The translations under genes were made by a program, and so were the position numbers. Shown here piece after piece: positions 45,945 through 54,958 of a stretch of 64,000 bases of DNA. Source of the stretch: an uncultured Bacteroides sp. (lineage in GTDB: Bacteria > Bacteroidota > Bacteroidia > Bacteroidales > Bacteroidaceae); NCBI RefSeq assembly GCF_958445495.1, contig NZ_CAUCSQ010000018.1, forward strand, positions 26,751 to 90,750, given 5' to 3'. The notes beneath the pieces were generated by a model. That model saw only the letters and a program-made list of their open reading frames with translations. It had not been told where the DNA came from and did not search any database. Every line of letters begins with the position of its first letter. Position 1 is the stretch's first letter.

Positions 45945-48413
45945 TTATTCGTGCAGCGTGTAATCCCCCGCCTTTTGGGTCACCGCTTGCTGCAATTCGT
46001 CCAGCGAAAGTTCGTTCCCCTCAAATTCCACGGTGGCTACCGGCGGATTCAGGGTGACACTGGCTTTTACTCCTTCTATGCTGTTCAAGGCATTCTCCAC
46101 ATGTGTGCGGCAATGGTTGCACATCATTCCGTCTACTTTAAAACTCTTTTTCATATTTTCTTTATCGGTTGGTTTGATTTCACAAGATGTTTCGGCCTTT
46201 TCTTCCGCCGGGCGTATTTTCTTATGTTTTAAACGCAGGCTGTTGCCGACGACGCTTACGCTGCTGAACGCCATAGCGGCTCCTCCTATCATCGGGTTGA
46301 GCAGAAAACCGTTGAACGGATACAGGATGCCGGCTGCAATAGGGACGCTGATTAGGTTATAGATAAACGCCCAGAACAGGTTTTGCCGGATGGTCCTTAC
46401 CGTAAGCCGGGACAGGCGGATGGTTTCCGAAATTTTCATCAGGTCGGAAGACAGAATCGTCACCATCGCCGTATCCATAGCTATGTCGCTCCCTTTTCCC
46501 ATAGCGATGCTTAAATCCGCCTGTGCGAGCGCCGCACTGTCGTTGATTCCGTCGCCTACCATGCCCACCTTTTTCCCTTCCTGCTGCAACCGTTTTACGA
46601 ACAGGGCTTTGTCTTGCGGCAATACGCCCGATTGGTAATGGCTGATGTGGGCTTGCTTCGCTATTTCTCGGGCGGTATCCTCATTGTCTCCCGTCAGCAT
46701 ATACACCGTGATGCCCATTTCCCGTAACAGGCGGACGGCTTCCGCAGAGCTCGGTTTTATCCGGTCTGTGATGGCGATTGCCGCTATTGCCTTTTCGGAA
46801 TTGCCGAACCAGATTACCGTCCGGGATTCCTTTTGCCATTTTTCCGCCTGTTGCCGCAGGTTTGCGCCGATATGGACTTGGTTGTCCGCCAACAGGCGGA
46901 GGTTTCCCGCATAATAGGTCTCATTGCCCACCGTGCCTTTCACCCCTTTTCCCGGAATGTTCTCAAAGCCGACGACCGGAACGGTTTCCCCGTTGCCCAG
47001 CTCATTGGCGACGGCTTCCGCAAGCGGATGTTCCGACAGGCGTTCCAGGCTGTATAATATCCTTCGGGCCTCTTCCGTCTCCCCGTCCCACAAAGTATTC
47101 GTGACAATGGGATGCCCTTCGGTGACGGTTCCCGTCTTGTCAAGCACCACCGCGTCTATTTTCCGGGCGATTTCCAGGCTGGCGGCGTCTTTTATCAGGA
47201 TGCCCTGTTCCGCTCCTTTACCGATTCCCACTATCAGTGCCGTCGGGGTAGCCAGGCCCAGTGCGCAGGGGCAGGCGATGATAAGTACGGTAACCATTGC
47301 CAGGAGTCCGTGGGTGAAACCGTTTGCGGGGGCGAATATCATCCAGAGGGCAAATGTAAGGACGGATATGCCGATGATGACGGGTACGAATACGCCGGCA
47401 ATCCTGTCTACCAGTTTTTGAACGGGAGCCTTGCTTCCCTGTGCGTCCTGTACCATGCGGATGATTTGCGCCAGCATCGTGTCCGAACCGGTCTTTTCCG
47501 CTTTGAAACGGAACGCTCCTTTCTGGTTGATAGTGCCTGCATATACTTTTTCGCCCGCTTCCTTGCGTACCGGTACCGGCTCGCCGCTCAGCATGCTTTC
47601 GTCTACGTAAGATTCGCCGTTTTCCACCGTGCCGTCTACGGCTATCCGTTCGCCCGGTTTCACCGCTATGATGTCGCCCGCTACGGCTTCTTCCGCCGGA
47701 ATCGTCCGTTCGCCGGCATCGGTGACGACGGTGACGGTTTTGGGTTGCAGCCCCATCAGTTTCTTGATGGCTGTCGATGTGTTCTGTTTCGCCCGTTCTT
47801 CCAACAGCCTGCCCGACAGGATGAAGGCGATAATCATGCTTGCCGCCTCAAAATACAGGTGCGGGGTTATGCCCCTCGATAGCCAGACGTCGGGGAAGAG
47901 CAGGTTGAAGGTGCTGAACAGGTAAGCGATTCCCGTGCTGACGGCTACCAGTGTATCCATATTCGAAGAGCCGTGTTTCATCTGTTTCCACGCATGGATG
48001 TAGAAACTGCGCCCGAAAACGGAGAGGACGACTGTCGCCAGAATCCACAGGATATATTTCATAAAAGGAAAATCGGCGAACAGCATGCTGATTATCAGGA
48101 TGGGGATTGCCAATGCGATGGCCCCGAAAGTGCGGGCTTTCAGCGAACGGTAGTTCCGGGCGTGTGCCTGTTCGGCCTCTTCGTCCGCATTTTTGCCCGT
48201 ATGGGTTATCAAGTCATAACCTGCATTCCGTACGGCTGTCCTCAAAGCCTGTTCCGTACATCCGTCGGAGTCATAAACGATTTGCGCGCTGGCTGTCGCA
48301 TAGTTCACGTTCGCTTCATATACGCCGGGCTGGGCGTTTAACACTTTATCTATCCGGGCTGCACAGGCTGCACAGCTCATTCCGGTTATCCGGAATCTTT
48401 TTCGGGTCTTCAT
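45945..48413 (-). CDS. copA: Copper-type P1B ATPase with N- and C-terminal HMA domains
   Basis: 822 residues. HMA domain at ~5-70 with GMSCAACAARID (Cys14, Cys17). Six or more membrane helices, the intramembrane metal site CPCALGLATPTA, phosphorylation site DKTGTVTEG, hinge TGDNEDTA and GDGINDSAALAQAD complete a functional Cu(I)-type pump. After the last helices a linker leads to a second HMA domain (~754-822, VDGMMCNHCRTHVENAL), which resembles a stand-alone CopZ chaperone and begins at an internal ATG (46154) behind an A-rich stretch. Exports copper from the cytoplasm. It lies downstream of an AraC regulator with an HMA-like domain and has its own promoter. Confidence 0.93.
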   Translation of the reverse strand: MKTRKRFRITGMSCAACAARIDKVLNAQPGVYEANVNYATASAQIVYDSDGCTEQALRTAVRNAGYDLITHTGKNADEEAEQAHARNYRSLKARTFGAIALAIPILIISMLFADFPFMKYILWILATVVLSVFGRSFYIHAWKQMKHGSSNMDTLVAVSTGIAYLFSTFNLLFPDVWLSRGITPHLYFEAASMIIAFILSGRLLEERAKQNTSTAIKKLMGLQPKTVTVVTDAGERTIPAEEAVAGDIIAVKPGERIAVDGTVENGESYVDESMLSGEPVPVRKEAGEKVYAGTINQKGAFRFKAEKTGSDTMLAQIIRMVQDAQGSKAPVQKLVDRIAGVFVPVIIGISVLTFALWMIFAPANGFTHGLLAMVTVLIIACPCALGLATPTALIVGIGKGAEQGILIKDAASLEIARKIDAVVLDKTGTVTEGHPIVTNTLWDGETEEARRILYSLERLSEHPLAEAVANELGNGETVPVVGFENIPGKGVKGTVGNETYYAGNLRLLADNQVHIGANLRQQAEKWQKESRTVIWFGNSEKAIAAIAITDRIKPSSAEAVRLLREMGITVYMLTGDNEDTAREIAKQAHISHYQSGVLPQDKALFVKRLQQEGKKVGMVGDGINDSAALAQADLSIAMGKGSDIAMDTAMVTILSSDLMKISETIRLSRLTVRTIRQNLFWAFIYNLISVPIAAGILYPFNGFLLNPMIGGAAMAFSSVSVVGNSLRLKHKKIRPAEEKAETSCEIKPTDKENMKKSFKVDGMMCNHCRTHVENALNSIEGVKASVTLNPPVATVEFEGNELSLDELQQAVTQKAGDYTLHE

Positions 48414-48447
48414 ACGCTTGGTCTTTCTTTATCTTTCTTTGTTTTTG

Positions 48448-48483
48448 CAAAGGTAAGGCGCATGAAGCCGCCGGCGGTTACAA
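48448..48483 (-). promoter_or_regulatory. copA promoter with palindromic candidate operator
   Basis: On the minus strand TTTTG (ending 48481) and TACCTTTG (48455-48448) are 25 nt apart, longer than the usual 19-21. The perfect palindrome CCGCCGGCGG (48468-48477) sits between them, a plausible site for a metal-responsive regulator. Confidence 0.5.
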
Positions 48484-48498
48484 AATTATGGATATGAT

Positions 48499-49095
48499 TT
48501 ATATCTTGTCCAGCGGTTCCCTTTTATGTTCCTTTAATTGTTTGAACCGGCTCGGAGTCATGCCGGTCACGTTGCGGAACTGCGTGCTTAGGTGCGCCAC
48601 GCTCGAATATTGGAGCAAATCGGCTATTTCGCTGATGGAGAGCTCTCCGTAGATTAGCAGTTCTTTGATTCGTTCCACTTTCTGGGCGATATAATATTTT
48701 TCTATGCTGATTCCGTTGGCTTCGGAAAAAAGCTTGCTCAGGAAGCTGTAGTCATAATGGCATTTTTCTTTTAAGTATTCAGACAGTTTCAGTTTGGAAG
48801 CATTGTCCTCGTAATGTACCAGTTCGATAACCGCTGTCCGGATTTGCTCGATGATGCGCATCCGCTTGTCGTCTATGAGTTCGAATCCGTATTGCGGAAG
48901 GACTTCTTGAATCGCTTTCCGGTTTTCGGGCTGCAGGTCTTCCCGTACGACAGCTTTTCCCAGTTCCACGTTGAGAGGAGTCAGGTGCAGGTTCTTGAGA
49001 ATCTCCGTAACCACCAGGATGCAACGGTTACAAACCATGTTCTTGATAAAGATGATGTGATTCTGCTCTGCCATATTGTTATTTGTTTCATTCAT
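48499..49095 (-). CDS. AraC-family regulator with N-terminal HMA-like metal-binding domain
   Basis: 198 residues from the ATG at 49095; ATGs at 49125 and 49074 are also in frame and the choice is uncertain. Residues ~12-75 resemble a heavy-metal-associated ferredoxin-like fold (IIFIKNMVCNRCILVVTEIL, the CxxC at ~21-24, then VELGKAVV and LPQYGFELIDD). Residues ~95-190 form an AraC DNA-binding domain (SEYLKEKCHYDYSFLSKLF, ISEIADLLQYSSVAHLSTQF, RNVTGMTPSRFKQLK). The cupin half normal in AraC proteins is replaced by the metal-type domain. Directly upstream of copA in the same direction, so a copper-sensing activator of copA is likely by context. Confidence 0.88.
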   Translation of the reverse strand: MNETNNNMAEQNHIIFIKNMVCNRCILVVTEILKNLHLTPLNVELGKAVVREDLQPENRKAIQEVLPQYGFELIDDKRMRIIEQIRTAVIELVHYEDNASKLKLSEYLKEKCHYDYSFLSKLFSEANGISIEKYYIAQKVERIKELLIYGELSISEIADLLQYSSVAHLSTQFRNVTGMTPSRFKQLKEHKREPLDKI

Positions 49096-49174
49096 CAGGT
49101 TGTCCCGGCATGTCCGGAACCGCATGTTTTTGCCTTTTCAAAAGAAAAAACTGCCAATCATGCGTTTCCGTATG

Positions 49175-49182
49175 CAAAAATA
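49175..49182 (-). promoter_or_regulatory. -7 promoter box for the HMA-AraC regulator
   Basis: The minus strand reads TATTTTTG (TAnnTTTG), 80 nt upstream of the chosen start. Confidence 0.5.
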
Positions 49183-49275
49183 AGAATTATTTATTGCTTC
49201 TGCCGTCTATTTTTCAATGAAAGTATGAAGAGAGTGAGGCGGCAGGAGGACATTCAGGTAGCGTGCAGGCTCATG

Positions 49276-51726
49276 TCAATGAGCGGTTATGGAGACGGAG
49301 GCGTCCGGCAATCCTTGTGCCGATACGGTGAGGCGGATGATTCCGCTTTCCGTTTCAGGTTGCAGGATGACTATCGCTTTTCCCCGGAATACGCGGGGAT
49401 TCAGAGAACGGAAGCTTTCCATGTCGTCGGCACTTCCGTTTCCGGAGGCGATGATAGACCCTTTGCCGCTGCATTTTATGTGTACGGGAATGTCGCAGTC
49501 GGGAACCGGGTTTCCGTCTTTGTCCAGAATCTCGATTTTTACGTATGCGAGGTCATTCTTGTCCGCTTTTATTTCCAAGCGGTCGGCGGTCAGGCGGATG
49601 CTTGCGGGGCTTCCTGCCGTGTTGAGTTCCGTTGAGGCCGCCTCTTTCTTGCTTTTCATGTTAACGGCTTTCAGTTGTCCGGGTTCGTAAGGGACTGTGA
49701 AAGTGGCGGTGTAGGTATCGGGAGCAGTCTCTTTTTCACCTATCAGGCGGTTGTTCAGGTATAGCCTTACTTTGGGAGAACGACTGTAAACGCGCACCGT
49801 CATCGGCCGCCCTTCCATTCCTTTCCAGTTCCAGCTTAACAGTTCGTTTCTCCATCCCCAGAAATTGACATCTTCCCTTTTTCCTTCGGCCACGGGAGGT
49901 TGTACCGCCAGTGAAATCTCCCGCCTTTTCCAGAGGATATCACGGTAGTAGGACTGCGGTTTCTTATCCCCGCAGAGGTCGATGTCCCCGCACCAGGCAT
50001 TATACCAGGGCCATCCCATAAACTGGGGGCTTTGTTCTCCCGGAGCGAGTTCGAGCGTATGCGCCAGGCCGGCTTCACCCAGATAGTCGAGGGCGGTCCA
50101 TACGAAGTCACCAATCAAGTAGGGGTTTTTGTCAATCAGGTTCCAGTTTTGTGCCGCCTCTTTGGGGACGGACTCGCTGCCGTACATGATTCGTTGCGGG
50201 AACCGCTCGTGGTCTTTCTCATATTCTTTCCATTGGTAGTTGTAGCCGGATACGTCCAGGTTGCGGAAAGCCCTTTCCGAATCTTTCTCCCAACTGAAAT
50301 GCCTTCTGTCCCAGAAAGAGTTGACTGCGGCGGTAATGGCGCGGCTTGTGTCATATTTGCGGATGGTTGCAACCAGTCTTTTGGCAATCGCTTCGCCTGC
50401 CGGTTCGTCGGCGCGTTCGGCTATTTCATTGCCGATACTCCACATGATAATGGAAGGATGGTTCCTGTCCCTGCGAATCATGACGGACAGGTCATGTTCA
50501 CTCCATTCGTCGAAGAACCGGTGATAGTCTTGCGGGCGTTTCGCCTGTTGCCACTGGTCGAATACTTCGTCAATCACAAGCAGTCCCAGTCTGTCGCAAG
50601 CTTGTAGGAAATACTCCGAAGGCAGGTTGTGTGAACATCTGACGGCATTGAAACCGTTCGCTTTCATTAATTCCACCTTGCGTTCTTCCGCCCTGTCGAT
50701 GGCTACCGCTCCCAGCAGACCGTTGTCATGGTGCAGGCAGCCGCCTTTCAGTTTCAGAGGTTTGCCGTTTAGCAGAAATCCTTTTTCCGCGCTGAATTCG
50801 ATGGTCCGTATGCCGAAAGGAACCGTTATTTCATCGGACAGTCCGCCCGATTTTACGGACAGGCATGCAGTGTACAGGCTGGGAGTGTCTACCGACCATA
50901 ATTCGGGCTTCCCGATATCGAAAGTGAAAGAGAGGGGAATATCGGACTTCCCTGCCGCACTGATTGGGCGAGTGGCGGAACAGACCTCTTTTCCCTGTGG
51001 CGAGAGAATCCGGATATGCAAGTCGCCGGCGGCTTTTTCCCCGCCGGAGTTATGCAAGATGGTATGGAGGCGGACCGTTGCCTTTTTGCCTTTTACTTCG
51101 GAAGCGTCTACGAAAGTATCCCATTCGTCCAGATACACTTTATCCGTTTTTACCATCCATACATGCCGGTAAATTCCGGAACCTGCATACCAACGGCTGT
51201 TCAAACCTTCGTTGATGACCTTTACGGCTATTGTGTTCGGGATGCCGGGAGCGTTGCAATAGGGGTTGACGTCAATCTTGAAAGGAATGTAACCGTAAGG
51301 GTTGAAACATGCCTTTCGCCCGTTTATCCACACTTCCGCCTGGTTGTAGGCTCCTTCAAAGTAGAGGGAGATGATTTTGCCGGCGTCTTCCGGGCCGACA
51401 ACGAATTCTTTTCTGTACCATCCTTCCCCTCCTACGGTTTGTCCGGTGTCCGGACCGCCTATGCTCATGCGTGAGAAAGGGCCGGTTGTTATGCCTTCCC
51501 TTTGTACGGGTACGGGTTCCATGCTCCAGTCGTGAGGCAGGTCGAGCGTTCTCCACCGGGTATCGTCGAAAGATGCCTGTTCGGCGTTGGCGATGCAACC
51601 CCGGTGAAATTTCCAGTTCCCGTTCATGCAGGTTTTACGTTCCGACGCGGAACCGCCGGCAATGAAACCCAGAAGTAGTGTTGAAACTGCCAGTTTCCTG
51701 ACAGATGATTCGAAATGTCTGTTCAT
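49276..51726 (-). CDS. Glycoside hydrolase family 2 enzyme (beta-galactosidase-like)
   Basis: 816 residues from the ATG at 51726. The upstream extension of the frame lacks a signal and crosses the promoter. Signal peptide LAVSTLLLGFIAGGSA. Sugar-binding domain (~30-190; WRTLDLPHDWSMEPVPVQRE), Ig-like domain, then the GH2 barrel with MRCSHN-like AVRCSHNLPSEYFLQACDRLG (read in segments), acid/base Glu in MWSIGNEIAERADE and nucleophile Glu in MYGSESVPKEAA. Two further beta domains (DUF4982-like and Big-like) end the protein. Exported exo-beta-galactosidase-type enzyme; other beta-sugars are possible. Stand-alone gene with its own promoter. Confidence 0.93.
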   Translation of the reverse strand: MNRHFESSVRKLAVSTLLLGFIAGGSASERKTCMNGNWKFHRGCIANAEQASFDDTRWRTLDLPHDWSMEPVPVQREGITTGPFSRMSIGGPDTGQTVGGEGWYRKEFVVGPEDAGKIISLYFEGAYNQAEVWINGRKACFNPYGYIPFKIDVNPYCNAPGIPNTIAVKVINEGLNSRWYAGSGIYRHVWMVKTDKVYLDEWDTFVDASEVKGKKATVRLHTILHNSGGEKAAGDLHIRILSPQGKEVCSATRPISAAGKSDIPLSFTFDIGKPELWSVDTPSLYTACLSVKSGGLSDEITVPFGIRTIEFSAEKGFLLNGKPLKLKGGCLHHDNGLLGAVAIDRAEERKVELMKANGFNAVRCSHNLPSEYFLQACDRLGLLVIDEVFDQWQQAKRPQDYHRFFDEWSEHDLSVMIRRDRNHPSIIMWSIGNEIAERADEPAGEAIAKRLVATIRKYDTSRAITAAVNSFWDRRHFSWEKDSERAFRNLDVSGYNYQWKEYEKDHERFPQRIMYGSESVPKEAAQNWNLIDKNPYLIGDFVWTALDYLGEAGLAHTLELAPGEQSPQFMGWPWYNAWCGDIDLCGDKKPQSYYRDILWKRREISLAVQPPVAEGKREDVNFWGWRNELLSWNWKGMEGRPMTVRVYSRSPKVRLYLNNRLIGEKETAPDTYTATFTVPYEPGQLKAVNMKSKKEAASTELNTAGSPASIRLTADRLEIKADKNDLAYVKIEILDKDGNPVPDCDIPVHIKCSGKGSIIASGNGSADDMESFRSLNPRVFRGKAIVILQPETESGIIRLTVSAQGLPDASVSITAH

Positions 51727-51753
51727 CGTTTTACATTCTTTGTTTACTGTGGG

Positions 51754-51761
51754 CAAAGATA
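51754..51761 (-). promoter_or_regulatory. -7 promoter box for the GH2 gene
   Basis: The minus strand reads TATCTTTG (TAnnTTTG), 28 nt before the ATG. Confidence 0.5.
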
Positions 51762-51864
51762 GGGGAAAACGGGGAATCCGCGGAACAGAAATGTAACAAG
51801 ATGCTGTCACAAATGTATCAAATCGTGTCCGGATACGGAAGCGCGCTTCTGTATCCGGCTGCCT

Positions 51865-53145
51865 TTATGCGTTCAGGGCTTGTTCGATGTCCGCGATGAT
51901 ATCATCCGCATTCTCGATACCCACCGACAGACGTATCAAATCCGGGCGCACGCCGGCTTCTATCAGTTGTTCGTCCGTCAGTTGGCGGTGAGTGTGGCTC
52001 GCCGGATGAAGCACGCAACTGCGGGCGTCGGCTACATGGGTGACGATTGCGATGAATTCCAGCGAATCCATGAACTTGATGGATACGTCGCGCCCGCCTT
52101 TCAATCCGAAAGAGATAACCCCGCAAGAGCCGTTCGGCATGTATTTCTGTGCCAGGGCGTAATATTTGTTGTCCGGCAGCCCGCAATAGTTCACCCAGGC
52201 TACTTTTTCGTTCTTGGAGAGGTATTCGGCCACTTTCTGTGCGTTGCGGCAGTGTTGCGGCATGCGCAGGTGCAGCGTCTCAAGTCCGATGTTCAGCAGG
52301 AAAGCGTTTTGCGGGCTTTGGATACTGCCCAGGTCACGCATTAGCTGTGCGGTCGCCTTGGTGATATAAGCGCCTTTGCCGAATGCTTTCGTATAAGTCA
52401 GCCCGTGATAAGACTCGTCCGGCGTGCAGAGTCCGGGGAATTTGTCCGCATGGGCGTCCCAGTCGAAGTTGCCGCTGTCTACGATGCATCCGCCTACGCT
52501 TGTGGCGTGCCCGTCCATGTATTTGGTGGTGGAGTGGACCACGATGTCGGCTCCCCATTCAAACGGGCGGCAGTTTATCGGGGTCGGGAAAGTATTGTCG
52601 ACAATCAGGGGAACTCCGTGGCTGTGTGCGATACGCGCGAACTTTTCGATGTCCAGCACTTCGAGGGAAGGGTTGGAAATCGTTTCTCCGAACAACGCTT
52701 TCGTATTGGGCCTGAAAGCGGCGGAAATCTCCTCTTCACCGGCATCCGGATTGACAAAAGTAACGTCGATGCCCAGTTTCTTCATGGTTACGCCGAACAG
52801 GTTGAACGTCCCGCCGTAAATGGCGGAAGAACATACGAAATGGTCGCCTGCCTGGCAGATATTGAAGATGGCGTAGAAGTTGGCAGCCTGGCCGCTGGAA
52901 GTCAGCATGGCGGCTACACCGCCTTCAAGGGCGGCTATTTTGGCAGCCACGGCATCGTTCGTCGGGTTCTGCAGGCGGGTATAGAAATAACCGCTCTCTT
53001 CCAAATCGAAAAGGCGTGCCATTTGTTCACTGGTGTCGTATTTGAAAGTCGTGCTCTGGTAGATGGGCAACACACGCGGTTCGCCCTTTTTAGGCGTCCA
53101 CCCTGCTTGTACGCACAGGGTTTCGGGCTTGAATTGTTTTGCCAT
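51865..53145 (-). CDS. metY: O-acetylhomoserine sulfhydrylase (MetY), PLP-dependent
   Basis: 426 residues, full family length. Typical motifs are ETLCVQAGWTPKKGEPRVLP, YQSTTFKYDTSE, YTRLQNPTNDAVAAKIAALE, DNTFPTPINCRPFEWGAD and the PLP lysine in VHSTTKYMDGHATSVGG. Transfers sulfide to O-acetylhomoserine to give homocysteine in the cytoplasm. Closely related Cys/Met-metabolism enzymes cannot be fully excluded, but length and motifs fit MetY. Divergent from the amidase gene. Confidence 0.95.
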   Translation of the reverse strand: MAKQFKPETLCVQAGWTPKKGEPRVLPIYQSTTFKYDTSEQMARLFDLEESGYFYTRLQNPTNDAVAAKIAALEGGVAAMLTSSGQAANFYAIFNICQAGDHFVCSSAIYGGTFNLFGVTMKKLGIDVTFVNPDAGEEEISAAFRPNTKALFGETISNPSLEVLDIEKFARIAHSHGVPLIVDNTFPTPINCRPFEWGADIVVHSTTKYMDGHATSVGGCIVDSGNFDWDAHADKFPGLCTPDESYHGLTYTKAFGKGAYITKATAQLMRDLGSIQSPQNAFLLNIGLETLHLRMPQHCRNAQKVAEYLSKNEKVAWVNYCGLPDNKYYALAQKYMPNGSCGVISFGLKGGRDVSIKFMDSLEFIAIVTHVADARSCVLHPASHTHRQLTDEQLIEAGVRPDLIRLSVGIENADDIIADIEQALNA

Positions 53146-53194
53146 AATGATATCAGGTTTTAATGTTTTATTGCCAAAAAAAGTTTTAACGAAG

Positions 53195-53202
53195 CAAAAG
53201 TA
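53195..53202 (-). promoter_or_regulatory. -7 promoter box for metY
   Basis: The minus strand reads TACTTTTG (TAnnTTTG), 50 nt before the metY ATG. Confidence 0.5.
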
Positions 53203-53215
53203 GGGAAAATAATTG

Positions 53216-53223
53216 TATTTTTG
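53216..53223 (+). promoter_or_regulatory. -7 promoter box for the amidase gene
   Basis: TATTTTTG (TAnnTTTG), 53 nt before the ATG, back-to-back with the metY box only 13 bp away. Confidence 0.5.
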
Positions 53224-53275
53224 TCCTGTTTATGAGTGAAATGATACTCTTGAAAAGGAGATAGCCGATGTGAAT

Positions 53276-54364
53276 ATGAAAAATAAACTCTATATTCTTT
53301 TGTTTTTAGCTTTTCTTTTTTCGGGTACGGTTCTCCGGGCGCAGCAGAAAGCTACCCCCAAGGCGGGTGAAGGCATTTCTTCTTTTCTGTTGAGGCATAA
53401 CCGCTCTCCGAAGAAGTATTATGACGACTTTATCGAGCTGAACAAGAAACGACTGGGGAAAAACAAGGTGCTTAAAATGGGAGTCACTTACGTGATTCCT
53501 CCGGTGAAGCGTTCGTCCGGCGGGGGAGCCGCCGGGAAAAACACGAAGACGGGAAAAAACGCCGTTTCGGGAAAAGGGGGGAAAAGCGCGGGACAGCCGG
53601 CGGTGAAAGTACCGAAGATAGGGACGGTTGTCAAGGAACCCCTGTTCGGAAAAAAGCAGGCGAATGTGAAGATAACCTCCAACAGGCTTGCCGGTGCCTG
53701 TTTTTACGTAGTCAGCGGGCATGGAGGACCCGATCCGGGAGCGATAGGAAAAGTGGGCAGGCATGAGCTTCACGAAGATGAATATGCGTATGACATAGCC
53801 TTGCGGCTGGCGCGCAACCTGATGCAGGAAGGGGCCGACGTGCGTATCATTATCCAGGACGCGAAAGACGGCATCCGCGACGGCGCATACCTCTCCAACA
53901 GCAAACGCGAGACTTGCATGGGCGACCCGATTCCTTTGAACCAGGTCCAGAGGCTCCAGCAACGCTGTACCAGGATTAACTCGCTTTACCAGAAAGACCG
54001 TAAACGGTATAAGTATTGCCGGGCTATCTTTATCCACATCGATAGCCGGGGAAAAGGAAAACAGACGGATGTGTTTTTCTACCATTCCAACAAGACGGTG
54101 GAGAGCAAACGCCTGGCGAACAATATGAAGAATACGTTTGAAGCCAAATATGACAAGCACCAGCCGAACCGGGGCTTTTCAGGGACGGTGAGCGGCCGCA
54201 ACCTCTACGTCTTGTCGCATACGGCCCCCGTCTCCGTTTTTGTCGAGCTGGGAAATATACAGAACTCTTTCGACCAGAAAAGGTTGGTGATGAATTCCAA
54301 CCGCCAGGCATTGGCGAAATGGCTGATGGAAGGTTTTTTGAAAGATTTTAAGGAGAAAAGATAG
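53276..54364 (+). CDS. N-acetylmuramoyl-L-alanine amidase (amidase_3) with LysM-like domain
   Basis: 362 residues from the ATG at 53276 (a GTG two codons earlier is less likely). Signal peptide LYILLFLAFLFSGTVLRAQ. A diverged LysM-like module (~30-75; GEGISSFLLRHNRS...LKMGVTYVIPP), a low-complexity Gly/Lys/Ala linker (~78-125), then the zinc amidase: His in VVSGHGGPDPGAIG, Glu in RHELHEDEYAYD, His in FIHIDSRGKGKQTDVFFYH and catalytic Glu in SVFVELGNIQN. All expected ligands are present. Cuts the peptide from glycan in the periplasm, for cell separation or wall turnover. Confidence 0.93.
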   Translation: MKNKLYILLFLAFLFSGTVLRAQQKATPKAGEGISSFLLRHNRSPKKYYDDFIELNKKRLGKNKVLKMGVTYVIPPVKRSSGGGAAGKNTKTGKNAVSGKGGKSAGQPAVKVPKIGTVVKEPLFGKKQANVKITSNRLAGACFYVVSGHGGPDPGAIGKVGRHELHEDEYAYDIALRLARNLMQEGADVRIIIQDAKDGIRDGAYLSNSKRETCMGDPIPLNQVQRLQQRCTRINSLYQKDRKRYKYCRAIFIHIDSRGKGKQTDVFFYHSNKTVESKRLANNMKNTFEAKYDKHQPNRGFSGTVSGRNLYVLSHTAPVSVFVELGNIQNSFDQKRLVMNSNRQALAKWLMEGFLKDFKEKR

Positions 54365-54403
54365 CTTTTTCAGATTTTTTCAGTTAATACTGAAACGGGA
54401 TGT

Positions 54404-54922
54404 ATGACGGGTCGGAACATCGTCGTGCGGGAGGCGAACAAGATATTCGACGGCATCCGTGTAAAAATCAACAACCATTATCGTGAAATAGTGGATTGGG
54501 ACGGTTTCGTTACGGCGGAGAAGGTCAAGAACGCCTTTTTAGGTCTGGAATACCGCCACGAAACGCTGCTGAAAGTTTACGAGCAGTTCAACAGCTATTT
54601 TGACAAGCTGGTACAGATCGAAATGCAAGCAAAATCTACGCAACAGAAATACCTGACCGTTTACGATCACCTGAAACGGTTTCTCGAAACGTGATATCAC
54701 GTGAGCGACATTACGCTGAAAGAGATATCCCCCGTGCTCATCAACGATTTCGAGTTGTACCTCCGCATGGAGAATCATTGCAGTCACAATACGGTCTGGG
54801 TGTACTTTATGCTGCTCCGTAAGATGATAAGTATCGCCATAGAGAACGGCTGGCTTCTGCGTGCTCCGTTCATCAAGCACGAGATCAGCATGGAAGAAAC
54901 CGAGCGTGTGTTCCTGATGTGA
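54404..54922 (+). pseudogene. Broken tyrosine recombinase (integrase) gene
   Basis: Two stretches in the same frame, separated by one in-frame TGA (54692-54694), together match residues ~60-240 of the ~410-residue Bacteroides phage/transposon integrases: ...TAEKVKNAFLGLE..., YDHLKRFLET-stop-YHVSDITLKEI, DFELYLRMENHCSHNTVWVY, LLRKMISIAIENGWLLRAPF. The stop probably replaced CGA (Arg). The start of the arm-binding domain and the whole catalytic domain (Arg-His-Arg-Tyr) are absent, and it ends just before the usual GFLTKEEL region. Inactive; marks a former mobile element beside the defence operon. Confidence 0.85.
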
Positions 54923-54958
54923 ACCGAAACCGTACATGAAATAGTTGTCGAGTGGCAC

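Noticed and set aside
54379..54396. Short palindrome TTTCAGT-TAAT-ACTGAAA as an attachment site
   Set aside because: Only 7-bp arms and no second copy seen at the other side of the insert; more likely the amidase gene terminator or chance.
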